Assembly: GCA_030622775.1 (NCBI GenBank) | Contig: JAUXFS010000103.1 | Span: 1-6,768 of the forward strand | Source: Rhodospirillales bacterium | GTDB taxonomy: Bacteria; Pseudomonadota; Alphaproteobacteria; Rhodospirillales; Defluviicoccaceae | DNA length: 6,768 bases | Direction: 5' to 3' | Shown here: one piece after another, positions 5,679 through 6,768 of the stretch | Numbering within the stretch: position 1 is the first letter of the stretch | Layout of the letters: each line of letters begins with the position of its first letter | Position numbers and translations under genes: made by a program | The notes under the pieces: model-generated | The model's input: the letters and a program-made list of their open reading frames with translations, nothing else | What the model was told of the DNA's origin: nothing | Database searches by the model: none

Positions 5679-6768
5679 ATGAAAATCATCATCTGCGGCG
5701 CCGGTCAGGTCGGCTTCAACATCGCGCGTCACCTGGCCATGGAGAACAACGACGTCACCGTCGTCGATACGTCGCCGGAATTGATCCGTCGAATCAACGA
5801 TAACCTCGACGCCCAGGGAATCGTCGGCCATGCCTCCAGACCCGACGTGCTGGAAAGGGCCGGAACGGCTGACGCGGACATGATCATCGCCGTGACCCAT
5901 GCGGACGAGGTCAATATGATCGCCTGCCAGGTCGCGCACTCCCTGTTCGATGTGCCGATCAAGATCGCCCGCGTACGCCACCAGAGCTATCTGGATCCCG
6001 CTTGGTCCAACCTGTTTTCTCGCGAGCACATGCCGATCGACGTGATCATTTCGCCGGAAGTGGAGGTGGCCAAAGCGGTTGCCCGCCGGCTGAGGGTCCC
6101 GGGCGCTTTCGAGATGATCCCGCTGGCCGACGACAAGGTGCGGTTGTTGGGTGTGCGATGTGATGCCAATTGTCCTCTGATCAACACCCCGATCAAGCAG
6201 TTGACCCAGCTTTTCCCCGACCTGAACATCGTTATCGTCGGCCTGTTGCGCCAGGACCGGCCGATTCGACTGACGAGCGACGAACAAATGATGGTCGGGG
6301 ACGACGTCTATTTCGTCATCGAGAGTGACCAGTTGTCCCGCGCCATGACCGCCTTCGGTCACGAAGAGCCGGAAGCGAAGCGGCTGTTGATTTGTGGCGG
6401 GGGTAACATCGCCATGCTGCTGGCACGGGAGATCGAAAAGGAATATCCGTGGATCAACGCCAAGATCATCGAATCGGACGCCGAGCGGGCGGCGATCGTG
6501 GCAAGCATCCTCAGCGGGACGGTGGTTCTGCACGGTGACGTTCTCGACCCGGAAATTCTCGAGGAAGCCAACGTCAGCGCGACCGATACTGTCGTCGCGA
6601 TTACCGACGATGACGAAACCAACATTCTCTCGTCACTGCTTGCGAAGAGACACGGCGCAAAGCGCGCGATCACGTTGCTCAACAAGGGGACCTACGAGCC
6701 ACTGATCACCACCCTCGGCATCGACGTCATCGTCAGTCCCCGCAACATTACCGCGTCGACAATCCTTC
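5679..6768 (+). CDS. trkA: TrkA, Trk potassium-uptake regulatory subunit, 5' part
   Basis: TrkA is the peripheral cytoplasmic protein that binds NAD(H)/nucleotides and gates the TrkH/TrkG potassium channel. The frame is open from ATG 5679 to the window edge, 363 codons, about four-fifths of the roughly 458 residues of E. coli TrkA; the 3' end is cut by the window. Two RCK repeats are visible. RCK-N 1, about 1-125: MKIIICGAGQVG with GxGxxG at 7-12 and the acidic D30 ending strand two (VTVVD). RCK-C 1, about 140-225: NCPLINTPIKQL and GDDVYFVIE. RCK-N 2 from about 234: LLICGGGNIA, then IIESD with E265. In the second nucleotide motif the third Gly is Ala (A245), a mild variant. The start is chosen because MKIIICGAGQVG matches the family N-terminus; it lies 17 bases after ntrX, so it is probably in the same transcript. 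In relatives hfq and hflX often follow, which would lie outside this window. Confidence 0.95.
   Translation, partial: MKIIICGAGQVGFNIARHLAMENNDVTVVDTSPELIRRINDNLDAQGIVGHASRPDVLERAGTADADMIIAVTHADEVNMIACQVAHSLFDVPIKIARVRHQSYLDPAWSNLFSREHMPIDVIISPEVEVAKAVARRLRVPGAFEMIPLADDKVRLLGVRCDANCPLINTPIKQLTQLFPDLNIVIVGLLRQDRPIRLTSDEQMMVGDDVYFVIESDQLSRAMTAFGHEEPEAKRLLICGGGNIAMLLAREIEKEYPWINAKIIESDAERAAIVASILSGTVVLHGDVLDPEILEEANVSATDTVVAITDDDETNILSSLLAKRHGAKRAITLLNKGTYEPLITTLGIDVIVSPRNITASTIL

Noticed and set aside
4690..5679. 329-codon minus-strand frame opposite ntrX
   Set aside because: It is the antisense shadow of the NtrX AAA+ domain, with no recognisable motif or ribosome site.
5658..6533. 291-codon minus-strand frame opposite trkA
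   Set aside because: The plus strand encodes an unmistakable TrkA; the opposite product is His/Asp/Gln-rich shadow sequence.

Overview
The window is one densely packed, entirely plus-strand stretch of a chromosome with fairly high G+C. By gene order and protein motifs it is the ntrB-ntrC-ntrY-ntrX-trkA cluster of Alphaproteobacteria. The NtrY layout, the NtrX without a GAFTGA loop and the adjacent trkA all fit that class. The wording of the proteins feels closest to Rhodospirillales/Azospirillum-like bacteria, but this is from memory and not a database result.

Layout: positions 2-481 hold the 3' part of ntrB (nitrogen sensor kinase). It is interrupted by an in-frame TAA at 197-199. ntrC follows (478-1923; sigma-54 activator), then ntrY (1920-4241; membrane sensor kinase), ntrX (start most likely ATG 4234, end 5661; response regulator) and the 5' four-fifths of trkA (5679 to the window edge; K+ uptake regulator). 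Junctions are 4-bp overlaps for ntrB/ntrC and ntrC/ntrY, an 8-bp overlap for ntrY/ntrX, and a 17-bp gap before trkA. The genes are therefore almost certainly co-transcribed and translationally coupled. No stretch of 300 bases lacks a gene. I found no tRNA, rRNA, mobile element, CRISPR array or convincing promoter.

How the genes work together: in characterised relatives NtrB/NtrC report nitrogen status (through PII) and switch on nitrogen-assimilation genes with sigma-54 RNA polymerase. NtrY/NtrX is a paralogous pair tied to nitrate/nitrogen metabolism, redox and envelope physiology. TrkA is the cytoplasmic nucleotide-binding subunit of the Trk potassium transporter.

The clearest departure from an ordinary cluster is the nonsense codon in ntrB, which would remove the ATP-binding G boxes of the kinase while all flanking sequence stays intact. 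It is either a recent mutation or a base-calling error. Downstream of it, still inside ntrB, is a perfect 9-bp hairpin followed by TTTT, which could act as a polar terminator if ribosomes leave at the TAA. I do not see a previously undescribed system here; the remaining observations are modest.
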